Translations under genes and position numbers: made by a program
Shown: piece by piece, positions 1 to 8,751 of the stretch
How the letters are laid out: each line of letters begins with the position of its first letter
Numbering within the stretch: the first letter of the stretch is position 1
Notes under the pieces: generated by a model
Told to the model about the DNA's origin: nothing
Database searches by the model: none
Seen by the model: the letters and a program-made list of their open reading frames with translations, nothing else
DNA from: an uncultured Oscillospiraceae bacterium
GTDB taxonomy: Bacteria > Bacillota > Clostridia > Oscillospirales > Oscillospiraceae
Reading direction: 5' to 3'
Assembly: GCA_944385445.1 (NCBI GenBank)
Contig: CALWXF010000018.1
Coordinates: 1-44,084 of the forward strand
Length of the DNA stretch: 44,084 nucleotides

Positions 1-262
1 GCCAGCAGCACACATAGGCTACTGGCCGGGAAAACTTTATATTTTTTCACTGTCCTCTTGACGGGGAGCGGTTCACTTTCCGGGATACCCAGTCTGTCTT
101 TTGCTTGGCCTGTTTTGCAACAAACCCTTTCATATTCCCATTTGTTTATGGCGGAGACAGTGAGCCTTCAACCTTTGCTCAGTATCCGCCGCAGTTTCTG
201 TGCCAAATACGGCGCTGCCAGCTACGGAGCGCTGCGAGGGACAATGGGCCGACTGCTTGGGA

Positions 263-1207
263 TTAGCCCTGGGATACCAGGGACTTGGTTACCTCCACAA
301 TGTGGTCGGCGCACAGCCCAAACTCCTTGAGCAGGGCAGCGGCGGGGCCGGAGTAGCCGAACTCGTCGTTGACGCCGATGCGGCGGATGAGGGTGGGCTG
401 GCGCTCGCTGAGCAGGCTGCTCACTGCCTCGCCCAGGCCGCCCACAATGGAGTGCTCCTCCACGGTGACGATCTTGCCGCAGTCCTTTGCGGCCTTGAGC
501 ACCAGCTCCTCGTCCAGAGGCTTGATGGTGGCCATGTTGATGACTCGGGCGGAGATGCCAGCCTCGTGAAGGGCCTTACCGGCCTCAATGGCCTCAGGCA
601 CCATGATGCCGGTGGCGATGATGGCCACATCGGTGCCGTCCTGAATCACTTCGCCCTTGCCGATCTGGAAGTCGAAGTCCTCGTCGTGGAACACGGGAGT
701 GGCAGAGCGTCCGAAGCGCATATACACGGGACCCTCCATAGCATAGGCGGCCTTTACCATCTTACGGGCCTCCACTTCATCGGAGGGACACATGACAGTC
801 ATGCCGGGGATGGTGCGCATGAGGGCGAAGTCCTCACAGCACTGGTGGGAAGCGCCGTCCTCGCCCACGGAGATGCCGCCGTGGGTGGCGCCGATCTTGA
901 CGTTCAGATGGGGATAGCCGACGGTATTGCGCACCTGTTCATAGGCCCGTCCGGCGGCGAACATGGCGAAGGAAGAGACGAAGGGGACCAGACCCATGGT
1001 GGACAGACCGGCGGCCACATTGACCATGTTGGCCTCGGCAATGCCACAGTTGAAATGCCGGTCGGGGAACGCCTTTTTGAAGACAGCGGTCTTGGTGGCT
1101 CCGGCCAGGTCGGCGTCCAGCACCACCAGGTTGGGGTGCACCTCGCCCAGCTCCGTCAGAGCTTTGCCGTAACCTTCACGGGTCGCAATTTTCTTTACTT
1201 CTGCCAT
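263..1207 (-). CDS. Transketolase, C-terminal subunit
   Basis: This 314-aa protein is the pyrimidine-binding plus C-terminal half of a two-subunit transketolase, which moves two-carbon ketol units between sugar phosphates in the non-oxidative pentose phosphate pathway in the cytoplasm. The central part carries the family run from FEDFALMRTIPGM to CPSDEVEA, and a C-terminal transketolase domain follows, with VEEHSIVGGLGEAV near residue 250. The length is normal for the split form. It starts 2 nt after the stop of the N-terminal subunit, and its ribosome binding site (GGAGGTG) lies inside the end of that gene, so the two are translationally coupled. No clear terminator follows the stop towards position 1. 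Confidence 0.95.
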   Translation of the reverse strand: MAEVKKIATREGYGKALTELGEVHPNLVVLDADLAGATKTAVFKKAFPDRHFNCGIAEANMVNVAAGLSTMGLVPFVSSFAMFAAGRAYEQVRNTVGYPHLNVKIGATHGGISVGEDGASHQCCEDFALMRTIPGMTVMCPSDEVEARKMVKAAYAMEGPVYMRFGRSATPVFHDEDFDFQIGKGEVIQDGTDVAIIATGIMVPEAIEAGKALHEAGISARVINMATIKPLDEELVLKAAKDCGKIVTVEEHSIVGGLGEAVSSLLSERQPTLIRRIGVNDEFGYSGPAAALLKEFGLCADHIVEVTKSLVSQG

Positions 1208-1209
1208 AA

Positions 1210-2058
1210 TTACACCTCCAGGGCAGCCCGAGCGGCTGCCAGTTCTGCCATAGCCTGTGCGTACTCCTCATCGTTGGGAGCCTTGCCGTGCCAGCTGGCC
1301 TGATCCTCCATGTAGGACACACCCTTGCCCTTGGTGGTGGCCATGAGGATGGCGGTGGGCTTGCCGGTGCCTCGGTTGGCGTGGAACTTGGCGAAGGCGG
1401 TCTCCATCTCGTTGAAGTCGTGGCCGTTGATTTTCACCACATCGCAGCCGAAGGCGGCGAACTTCTCGTCCACGGGCTCGGTGTTCATGACATCGCAGGT
1501 GCGGCCATCAATTTGCAGGCCGTTGATGTCCACGATGATGCACAGGTTGTCCAGCTTGTAGTGGGCGGCGAACATGGTGGCCTCCCAGATCTGGCCCTCG
1601 GCCAGCTCGCCGTCTCCCAGCAGGCTGTAGACGTTCACGTCCTTGCCCAGGAACTTGGCGCCCTTGGCCATGCCGGCGGCGGCGGACAGACCCTGGCCCA
1701 GAGAGCCGGTGGACATGTCCACGCCGGGGGTGGAGTTCATGTTGGGGTGGCCCTGGAGGTGGCTGCCGATGTGGCGCAGGGTGAGCAGGTCCTCCACGGG
1801 GAAGAAGCCCCGGTGGGCCATAGCGGCATACATACCGGGGGCAGTGTGGCCCTTGGAGAGGACGAAACGGTCCCGATCTTCCCAAGTGGGATTCTTAGGG
1901 TCAATGCGCAGCTCTTTGAAGTAGAGATAGGTGAACAGGTCGGCGGCGGACAGAGAGCCGCCGGGATGTCCAGCCTTGGCGGCGTGGGTGCCGGTGAGCA
2001 CGCCCTCCCGCACGGAGACGGCGGTGAGCTTTAGGGATTTTTCTTCCGCAGAAGTCAT
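1210..2058 (-). CDS. Transketolase, N-terminal (thiamine-diphosphate binding) subunit
   Basis: This 282-aa protein is the cofactor-binding half of the split transketolase. It has KAGHPGGSLS at residues 28-37 and the thiamine-diphosphate motif starting GDG at 148-150 and closing with Asn about 179. It forms the active enzyme with the product of the next gene. The ATG is preceded by a strong AAGGAGGAAG site. The 5' leader between this gene and position 2405 holds a decayed araD fragment in the same frame and strand, which suggests the pair once formed part of a pentose-use operon. I could not place a convincing promoter. Confidence 0.95.
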   Translation of the reverse strand: MTSAEEKSLKLTAVSVREGVLTGTHAAKAGHPGGSLSAADLFTYLYFKELRIDPKNPTWEDRDRFVLSKGHTAPGMYAAMAHRGFFPVEDLLTLRHIGSHLQGHPNMNSTPGVDMSTGSLGQGLSAAAGMAKGAKFLGKDVNVYSLLGDGELAEGQIWEATMFAAHYKLDNLCIIVDINGLQIDGRTCDVMNTEPVDEKFAAFGCDVVKINGHDFNEMETAFAKFHANRGTGKPTAILMATTKGKGVSYMEDQASWHGKAPNDEEYAQAMAELAAARAALEV

Positions 2059-2103
2059 GCAAACTTCCTCCTTCTTGGTGTTGGCTGGTGGCCAGCTCTT
2101 GCT

Positions 2104-2242
2104 TGTTGGCTTGACCGTAGTAGGCGTTGGGGCCGTGGGTGTGGACGATGCCGCTGACGTTGCCCCAGGTGTAGGTCACAGGACCCCGGCGAGACAGTTC
2201 CATATGGGACATATGCACGGTTTGATCGGTTTTTTTCAGCAT
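2104..2242 (-). pseudogene. araD: Remnant of L-ribulose-5-phosphate 4-epimerase (araD), internally deleted
   Basis: Read on the minus strand from an ATG at 2242, this frame encodes SRRGPVTYTWGNVSGI joined directly to VHTHGPNAYYGQA. In AraD the first string (LVTxTWGNVSGID) lies near the N terminus, and the second (GGIVHTHSxxAxxWAQAG) lies about 60 residues further on and carries the metal-binding histidines. Here they are fused, so a middle block is missing, and the whole C-terminal half is absent. The frame then runs on into the transketolase start region. It sits immediately upstream of the transketolase genes, whose substrate D-xylulose 5-phosphate is the AraD product. Either a relic or a small retained leader reading frame; loss of function is near certain. 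Confidence 0.75.
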
Positions 2243-2284
2243 AGATAACCCATCAAATGGATGCAAATATGGACGTATCTCGGT

Positions 2285-2326
2285 GCACCAGCTCCATAGC
2301 CCGCAGGGGGGCTGGTGCGGCTTTTT
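2285..2326 (+). terminator. Orphan rho-independent terminator, plus-strand orientation
   Basis: GCACCAGC (2285-2292) pairs with GCTGGTGC (2311-2318), with further pairing of AGCCC with GGGCT-like bases inside, and is followed by CGGCTTTTTA. The T-run places it on the plus strand, yet no plus-strand gene ends upstream. It may belong to a lost gene or protect the minus-strand gene at 2406-2780 from antisense transcription. Confidence 0.5.
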
Positions 2327-2405
2327 ATTCTATCATAAAAAAATAGAATGGACCAGATGTGAATTACAGATTTCTAAAAAATATAGTGATTATGGAGGGT
2401 GAACG

Positions 2406-2780
2406 CTACTTAACCATGGAAAATTTGTACGCTTCATCCACCCACCCCATCACCGTCTCATCCAAATCGGCCGGAGAAGTGAGGAGCACATGGTGGGTCC
2501 AGCGGTTGGGATAGGGCTCCACCGCCAGGGCGATGCGGGGATGCTCCTTGCGGCAGGACAGGCCGAAGGAGAGCAGCAGATACTCTTCCGGCCACCCCTT
2601 GACCTTGCGCCAGGGCAGGGACACGGTGGCAAAGACATACCGGTTGCGCAGGGAAATCTGGGTTTTTCCCACTTTGACGGTGATGTCCGGGTGAAGTCGG
2701 TCCAGCTGTTCCCGCAGCGCTGTGTAAAGAGGAAGCATCTGGGGCATAGAAGTGAAAAACATCAGTTCATCGTTGGACAT
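2406..2780 (-). CDS. Small conserved protein, DUF5655-like
   Basis: I predict a 124-aa cytoplasmic protein beginning MSNDELMFFTSMPQM. That ATG at 2780 has a good GGGAGGTG site upstream; an in-frame extension to 2894 lacks one and reads through the leader. The sequence has a LYTALREQ...HPDITVKVGKTQISL segment and a later string of hydrophobic and aromatic residues, resembling the DUF5655 type of domain of unknown function found in many Clostridia. There is no signal peptide or membrane segment. It is divergent from the galR gene and appears to be a single-gene unit. Family assignment is from memory of the pattern and is only moderately sure; no function is proposed. Confidence 0.7.
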   Translation of the reverse strand: MSNDELMFFTSMPQMLPLYTALREQLDRLHPDITVKVGKTQISLRNRYVFATVSLPWRKVKGWPEEYLLLSFGLSCRKEHPRIALAVEPYPNRWTHHVLLTSPADLDETVMGWVDEAYKFSMVK

Positions 2781-2849
2781 GCTGGAGCACCTCCCAAAAT
2801 CGGCCCGCCGTGTGCGGGGGGTGAATTTACCTGTTACGGGGATAAAAAT

Positions 2850-2878
2850 AGTATAGCGGAGCGGAGAGATAATTTCTA
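2850..2878 (-). promoter_or_regulatory. Possible promoter of the 2406-2780 gene
   Basis: On the minus strand TAGAAA, a 17-bp spacer and TATACT lie about 70 bp upstream of the chosen start. The -10 is excellent, the -35 weak. Confidence 0.4.
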
Positions 2879-3027
2879 CCTGTTGTGGTGACATTTTTGA
2901 GGGGTTTGCGGGGAAATTTTAGGGCAAGAGTCTGAAAACGAATATCTTTGTTGTGTGGAACTGACAAATGGTACGGGCAGAAATATGGAAAAACAGGAGA
3001 AAATCACGAATTCTTACCAAAAGGTCA

Positions 3028-3056
3028 TTGCCAACAGGCTGGAACAATGATAAAAT
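3028..3056 (+). promoter_or_regulatory. Promoter of the galR-like gene
   Basis: TTGCCA (3028-3033), a 17-bp spacer and TAAAAT (3051-3056) stand about 33 bp before the start codon. The rest of 2781-3089 holds only this promoter, the leader of the divergent gene and AT-rich DNA. Confidence 0.65.
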
Positions 3057-3089
3057 AATTTTTACCGAAATAGAAAGGGGGCGAAGCCC

Positions 3090-4148
3090 ATGGCAACGCT
3101 GAAAGAAATCTCCCAGCGCACCGGCTACTCGCCTGCCACCATCTCCCGGATCTTGTCCGGGGACCCACAGCTTTCCGTGACCCCCGAGGCACGCCGGAAG
3201 GTATTGGAGGAGGCGGGACGGCTGAATTATACCCAGACCAAGAGCAGACGGGGACGCACCCCCAAGGGCGTGCTGCGGGTGGGTATTGCGGAGATGCTCT
3301 CACCGGTGCAGCAGTTGGACGACCCTTATTACCTGTATTTGAGTGGATTTGTGCGCCAGCGCTGTCTGGATAAGCGGTATACCGCTGTGCCTTTGGAGAA
3401 TCGGGGCAGTGAGTTTGTGGTGCCCACCGGAGGGGAGAAGCTGGACGGCATCGTGGCCATTGGCCTGTTTGAGCCCGACCAGATCCGTTCCCTGGCGGGG
3501 CTGTGCCCCAACCTGGTGTTTGTGGACTCCTCCCCCTGGGAGAGCCAGCATGATTCGGTGGTTCTCAACTACTCTTTGGGCATCTCTCTGGCTCTGGAGC
3601 ACCTGGAGAAGCTGGGACACCGGAAAATCGGCTTCATCGGCCCGGAGTGGAAGTATGACGATCTGCGCCAGCGGGCCCTGGAGACCCGGCGCAAACTGTT
3701 TGTGGAGCAGATGGAGCGCCGGGGCGCTCTGCATCCTGAGTGGCTGCTGGAGTGTCCCATGCAGACTGACGAGGCCGCCCTGGCGGTGGAACAGTTCCTG
3801 GCCCGGGGAGGAGACCGCCCCACCGCCTTCATCGCCGCCAACGAAGAGGTGGCCATCGGTGCGGTGCGGGCCATGCGGGAGCTGAATATCTCGGTGCCGG
3901 AACAGATTTCGGTGGTGTCCTTTAACAACACCCCCCGGTCCGCCCTGCTGGACCCACCCCTGACGTCCATCTCTGCCCATGTGGAGCAGATGGCTGCCAC
4001 CGCTCTGGACCTGCTGCGCACCCGGGTACCCCTGCCCGGCCGGGAGGCGGAGCGCACCCTGCCCTTGAAAGTGGTGGTTCCCCCCACCATGATTGAGCGA
4101 AAGAGCACAACCAGCCCCCCGGAATTTGTGCAAGACTCCAAAGAATAA
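3090..4148 (+). CDS. galR: LacI-family transcriptional regulator, GalR-like
   Basis: This 352-aa protein has an N-terminal LacI-type helix-turn-helix (MATLKEISQRTGYSPATISR, residues 1-20) and a periplasmic-binding-protein-like ligand domain from about residue 60 to 340. It resembles streptococcal GalR, including the QLDDPYY motif after the linker. The linker (TQTKSRRGRTPKG) lacks the usual LacI hinge helix with its intercalating leucine, so operator geometry may differ from LacI or PurR. It precedes galKET on the same strand by 82 bp and probably controls it, with galactose or a Leloir intermediate as ligand (inference). A GGGGGCGAAG-type site precedes the ATG. Confidence 0.85.
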   Translation: MATLKEISQRTGYSPATISRILSGDPQLSVTPEARRKVLEEAGRLNYTQTKSRRGRTPKGVLRVGIAEMLSPVQQLDDPYYLYLSGFVRQRCLDKRYTAVPLENRGSEFVVPTGGEKLDGIVAIGLFEPDQIRSLAGLCPNLVFVDSSPWESQHDSVVLNYSLGISLALEHLEKLGHRKIGFIGPEWKYDDLRQRALETRRKLFVEQMERRGALHPEWLLECPMQTDEAALAVEQFLARGGDRPTAFIAANEEVAIGAVRAMRELNISVPEQISVVSFNNTPRSALLDPPLTSISAHVEQMAATALDLLRTRVPLPGREAERTLPLKVVVPPTMIERKSTTSPPEFVQDSKE

Positions 4149-4166
4149 TTTAACCGGAAGAAAAGG

Positions 4167-4195
4167 TTGAATTTTTAGTAAAATAAAAGTATACT
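4167..4195 (+). promoter_or_regulatory. Promoter of the galKET operon
   Basis: TTGAAT (4167-4172), a 17-bp spacer and TATACT (4190-4195) form a near-consensus vegetative promoter 35 bp upstream of galK. Confidence 0.75.
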
Positions 4196-4200
4196 TTTAT
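4183..4200. promoter_or_regulatory. Perfect 18-bp palindrome overlapping the galK -10, candidate GalR operator
   Basis: ATAAAAGTATACTTTTAT is a perfect inverted repeat that covers the end of the spacer and the whole -10 box. A repressor bound here would block RNA polymerase. Its centre is TA rather than the CG typical of LacI-family operators, which fits the atypical hinge of the neighbouring regulator. The regulator-operator link is inferred from position. Confidence 0.6.
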
Positions 4201-4230
4201 CAACAACAAAAAATGGAGAGGTGAAAGGAC

Positions 4231-5523
4231 ATGCACGATTGCAACAAGCTCCTGGAGGAGCTGAAAGCGGGACAGTTGGATGAGTCTCTGGCCCGTGTGT
4301 ACGACCTGCACGACGGCGGCAAGGCCCTGGAGCAGGGACGTGAGCGCAGCATTCATGTCACAGAAGAATTTATCAAGCTGTTTGGGAACCAGGCGGGCGC
4401 TGGGCTGTATACCGGCCCCGGCCGCACCGAGATCTGCGGCAACCACACCGACCACCAGCGGGGCCGTGTGCTGGCCGCTGCGGTGGACCTGGACTTCCTG
4501 GTGTGCGCCGCCCCCAATGGCACCAATACCATCCGGTTTATGTCTGAGGGCTGGCATATGGTGGAGGTGAACCTGGACAACCTGGAGCCTGTGGAAGAGG
4601 AGAAGGAGGGCACTGCCGCCCTGGTGCGTGGCGTGGCCGCTGGCATTGCCCAGCGGGGCTACACCCCTGTGGGCTTCGACGCCTACGCCACCAGCAAGGT
4701 GCTGCCCGGTTCCGGCCTGTCCTCCTCCGCCGCCTGTGAGGTGACCATCGGGGTCATCCTCAACCACCTGGTGTGCGGGGATGCGCTGGACGCCGTGACC
4801 ATCGCCCAGATCGGCCAGTATGCCGAGAACGTGTTCTTCGGCAAGCCCTGCGGCCTGATGGACCAGACCGCCTCCTCTGTGGGCGGCGCTGTGGCCATCG
4901 ATTTTGCCGACACCGCCAACCCTGTGGTGCGTCCCATCCAGGTGGACCTGGCTGGCTACGGCCACGCCCTGTGCATCATCGACTCCGGCGCTGACCACGC
5001 TGACCTCACCGCTGAGTACGCCGCCATTCCCCAGGAGATGAAGGCGGTAGCCAACTATTTTGGCTGCGAGGTGCTGCGAGAGGTGGATGAGAGCCGCATC
5101 TGGGCGGATATGCCCGGCCTGCGGAAGGCTGTGGGCGACCGGGCGGTGCTCCGTGCCATGCACTTCTTCGCCGACGACCAGCGGGTGGCCCTGGAGGCCG
5201 ACGCCCTGGAGCGGGGCGACTTTGACGCCTTCCTGAAGGTGGTGCAGCAGTCCGGGGAGTCCTCCTGGATGTACCTGCAAAACATTGCCCCCACCGGCGC
5301 TGTGGCCGAGCAGGCTATGGCGGTGGCTCTGGCCACGGCTGGCCACGCCCTCAAGGGCCGGGGCGCTTACCGGGTCCACGGCGGCGGCTTTGCCGGCACC
5401 ATCCAGGCCTTCGTGCCCCTGGATATGCTGGACGAGTTCAAGACCACTGTGGAGTCTGTGCTGGGAACTGGCAGCTGCCATGTGCTCACCGTCCGGGCTG
5501 TGGGCGGCGCCGTGGTGTGCTAA
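4231..5523 (+). CDS. galK: Galactokinase
   Basis: This 430-aa GHMP-family kinase phosphorylates galactose at C1 with ATP, the first step of the Leloir pathway. All three family motifs are visible: PGRTEICGNHTDH (about 63-75), LPGSGLSSSAACE (about 158-171, phosphate loop) and GGGFAGTIQAFVP near residue 384. The protein is longer than the enterobacterial enzyme because of an N-terminal extension of about 40 residues. A GGAGAGGTG site stands before the ATG. It is the first gene of galK-galE-galT, 30 bp from galE. No galactose transporter or mutarotase gene is in the window. Confidence 0.96.
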   Translation: MHDCNKLLEELKAGQLDESLARVYDLHDGGKALEQGRERSIHVTEEFIKLFGNQAGAGLYTGPGRTEICGNHTDHQRGRVLAAAVDLDFLVCAAPNGTNTIRFMSEGWHMVEVNLDNLEPVEEEKEGTAALVRGVAAGIAQRGYTPVGFDAYATSKVLPGSGLSSSAACEVTIGVILNHLVCGDALDAVTIAQIGQYAENVFFGKPCGLMDQTASSVGGAVAIDFADTANPVVRPIQVDLAGYGHALCIIDSGADHADLTAEYAAIPQEMKAVANYFGCEVLREVDESRIWADMPGLRKAVGDRAVLRAMHFFADDQRVALEADALERGDFDAFLKVVQQSGESSWMYLQNIAPTGAVAEQAMAVALATAGHALKGRGAYRVHGGGFAGTIQAFVPLDMLDEFKTTVESVLGTGSCHVLTVRAVGGAVVC

Positions 5524-5553
5524 GAAAATAGAATCGAAAGGGAGCGAACTGTA

Positions 5554-6543
<990 letters not shown>

Positions 6544-6558
6544 GGGAGGATACAAGAG

Positions 6559-8049
6559 ATGAACGAAGCCATTTCCAAGCTGATTACTTACGCTGTCCGC
6601 ACCGGGCTCATTGAGCCCTGCGAGACCACCTGGGCCACCAATGCGGTGCTGGAGGTGCTGAAGCTGGACAGCTACACCGACCCCGGACAGGAATGGGGCG
6701 ACATCGACCTGGCCGCCGTGCTGGATGAGCTGCTGGACGATGCCTATGCCCGTGGCGTCCTCACCGAGAACTCCGTGGTGTACCGGGACCTCTTCGACAC
6801 CGCCATCATGGGCGCCCTCACCCCCCGGCCCAGCCAGGTGCGGGCCAAGTTCCAGGCCCTGTACAACGAGGACCCGGAGAAGGCCACCGACTGGTACTAC
6901 ACCTTCTCCCAGGACACCAACTACATCCGCCGGGACCGCATTGCCCGTGACGTGCGGTGGAAGGCAGACACCGAGTACGGGGAGATGGACATCACCATCA
7001 ACCTCTCCAAGCCGGAGAAGGACCCCAAGGCCATTGCCGCTGCCCGCAACCTCCCCGCCTCCAACTATCCCCGCTGCCAGCTGTGTGCGGAGAATGAGGG
7101 CTATGCCGGACGGGTGAACCACCCCGCCCGCCAGAACCACCGCATTGTGCCCATCACCATTAACAACTCCCCCTGGTATTTGCAGTACTCCCCCTATGTG
7201 TACTACAATGAGCACTGCATCTGCTTCAACCAGGAGCACACCCCCATGAAGATCGACCGGGCCTGCTTCGGCAAGCTGCTGGACTTCGTGCGCCAGTACC
7301 CCCACTACTTCGTGGGCTCCAACGCCGACTTGCCCATCGTGGGCGGCTCCATCCTGGCCCACGACCACTTCCAGGGCGGCCGGTACACCTTCGCCATGGC
7401 CACCGCTCCCGTGGAGACTCCCGTCACCTTTGCCGGGTATGAGGATGTGGCCGCTGGCATCGTCAAGTGGCCCATGTCCGTCATCCGCATTTCCAGTGAG
7501 GACCCCCAGCGGCTGGTGGACCTGGCCGACAAGATCCTGCTCAGCTGGAGAGGGTACACCGACGAGGACGCCTTCATCTATGCCGAGACCGATGGGGAGC
7601 CCCACAACACCATCACCCCCATCGCCCGCATGCGGGACGGCAAGTATGAGCTGGACCTGGTGCTGCGCAACAACATCACCACCGAGGAGTACCCCCTGGG
7701 TGTGTATCATCCCCACCAGGAGCTCCACCACATCAAGAAGGAGAACATCGGCCTCATCGAGGTCATGGGCCTGGCCGTGCTGCCCGCCCGCCTGAAGGAG
7801 GAGCTGGCCCAGGTGGCCGACTGCCTGGCCAACGGCGGCGACCTGCGTGCCCAGGAGACCACCGCCAAGCACGCCGACTGGGCGGAGGGCTTCAAGACCA
7901 AGTACGAGTCCATCACCAAGGACAACGCCTGGGACATCGTCCAGTACGAGACCGGCCTGGTGTTTGCCAAGGTGCTGGAGCACGCCGGCGTGTATAAGCG
8001 CACTGCTGAGGGCAAAGAGCAGTTCCTCAAGTTCATTGCACAGGTGTAA
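6559..8049 (+). CDS. galT: Galactose-1-phosphate uridylyltransferase, Firmicutes type
   Basis: This 496-aa enzyme transfers UMP from UDP-glucose to galactose 1-phosphate. It belongs to the longer Firmicutes class (about 490-500 aa) rather than the roughly 350-aa enterobacterial class. The catalytic region is the AHDHFQGG motif near residue 266, where the histidine acts as nucleophile, and the C-terminal domain includes YHPHQELHHIKKENIGLIE. It ends the galKET operon and is followed 14 bp later by a strong terminator. A GGGAGGATAC site precedes the ATG. Confidence 0.95.
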   Translation: MNEAISKLITYAVRTGLIEPCETTWATNAVLEVLKLDSYTDPGQEWGDIDLAAVLDELLDDAYARGVLTENSVVYRDLFDTAIMGALTPRPSQVRAKFQALYNEDPEKATDWYYTFSQDTNYIRRDRIARDVRWKADTEYGEMDITINLSKPEKDPKAIAAARNLPASNYPRCQLCAENEGYAGRVNHPARQNHRIVPITINNSPWYLQYSPYVYYNEHCICFNQEHTPMKIDRACFGKLLDFVRQYPHYFVGSNADLPIVGGSILAHDHFQGGRYTFAMATAPVETPVTFAGYEDVAAGIVKWPMSVIRISSEDPQRLVDLADKILLSWRGYTDEDAFIYAETDGEPHNTITPIARMRDGKYELDLVLRNNITTEEYPLGVYHPHQELHHIKKENIGLIEVMGLAVLPARLKEELAQVADCLANGGDLRAQETTAKHADWAEGFKTKYESITKDNAWDIVQYETGLVFAKVLEHAGVYKRTAEGKEQFLKFIAQV

Positions 8050-8063
8050 TTGACAAGAAATGA

Positions 8064-8090
8064 CCCCGGAGCTACGGCTCCGGGGTTTTG
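8064..8090 (+). terminator. Terminator of galKET
   Basis: CCCCGGAGC and GCTCCGGGG form a perfect 9-bp stem with a TACG loop, followed by TTTTG. Confidence 0.9.
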
Positions 8091-8170
8091 TTTGTCTATT
8101 GCAAGGCTGAGGGGAGCAGTCTGTGACGTAGACTGAGAGGTTATCCGTCTAACCGCCCAAGATTCCGGCT

Positions 8171-8692
8171 TGCCAGCCTGGTGGGGACGCTCCGCTGGGG
8201 CCCATTTTGACTGGCCAAAATGGGCGAAAAGCCACTTAGGGCGTTCCCCCCTAAGGACCTCCCTTGGGGTACCAGACTGGAACTGCGTCAATCCTATGGC
8301 CGACCCTGGCCCTGGTGGGGTCACATAGATGGCTTGGCAAGTCTATAGAAAGTATTCCCTTCTCTGTGAGACTGTGCCTCTGTTTCCAGGGCCTCACCCG
8401 GGTGTGCGGCGTTTCCGCCGCCGGGAGCCTGGCCCCCGATCGCTGGGAACAGCGGCTCACCAGAGTAAGGCCCTGGGGGTAGAAGGAGTAACTGCCAGAT
8501 AAGCAGGCACTTCACATGGATGTTCCACGCCACCCATGTGACATGAACTAGAACCAGGGCCGTAGAACGAACGGCGGAAAACCCAGCCCCGTACCGGCGG
8601 GGTGGATTCCACAAGGCGGGGGAAGACCCCGCCTTTGGCGGCCTTTGGTGACTTTCTGGCGGCAGAAAGTCACCCCAGCGGAGCGTCCCCCA
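8171..8692. repeat. Non-coding inverted-end element, copy A (candidate structured RNA)
   Basis: This about 522-bp block has complementary ends (TGGGGACGCTCCGCTGGGG at 8182-8200 pairs with 8673-8691) and is similar along its length to 14998-15535. Internal stems are at 8201-8224, 8235-8255, 8406-8421, 8441-8454 (GGAA loop), 8613-8635 and 8647-8674 (12 bp perfect). Several stems differ in sequence from copy B yet keep pairing. The stretch TAAGGCCCTGGGGGTAGAAG (8465-8484) is nearly identical in both copies and is unpaired in my reading. The outermost TGCCAG...CTGGC end is retained only on the left. It lies between the convergent galT and PiT genes. I see no protein gene inside. Confidence 0.75.
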
Positions 8693-8751
8693 TCGGGACG
8701 CAGGTTTGTGCCGAGACATGGATAAAAAATTGCCCACTCCAGTGTTTGCCC

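Noticed and set aside
1-262. Possible small genes in the first 262 bases
   Set aside because: The short frames lack ribosome binding sites and similarity to anything I know; I see no promoter, terminator or RNA gene there that I can support.
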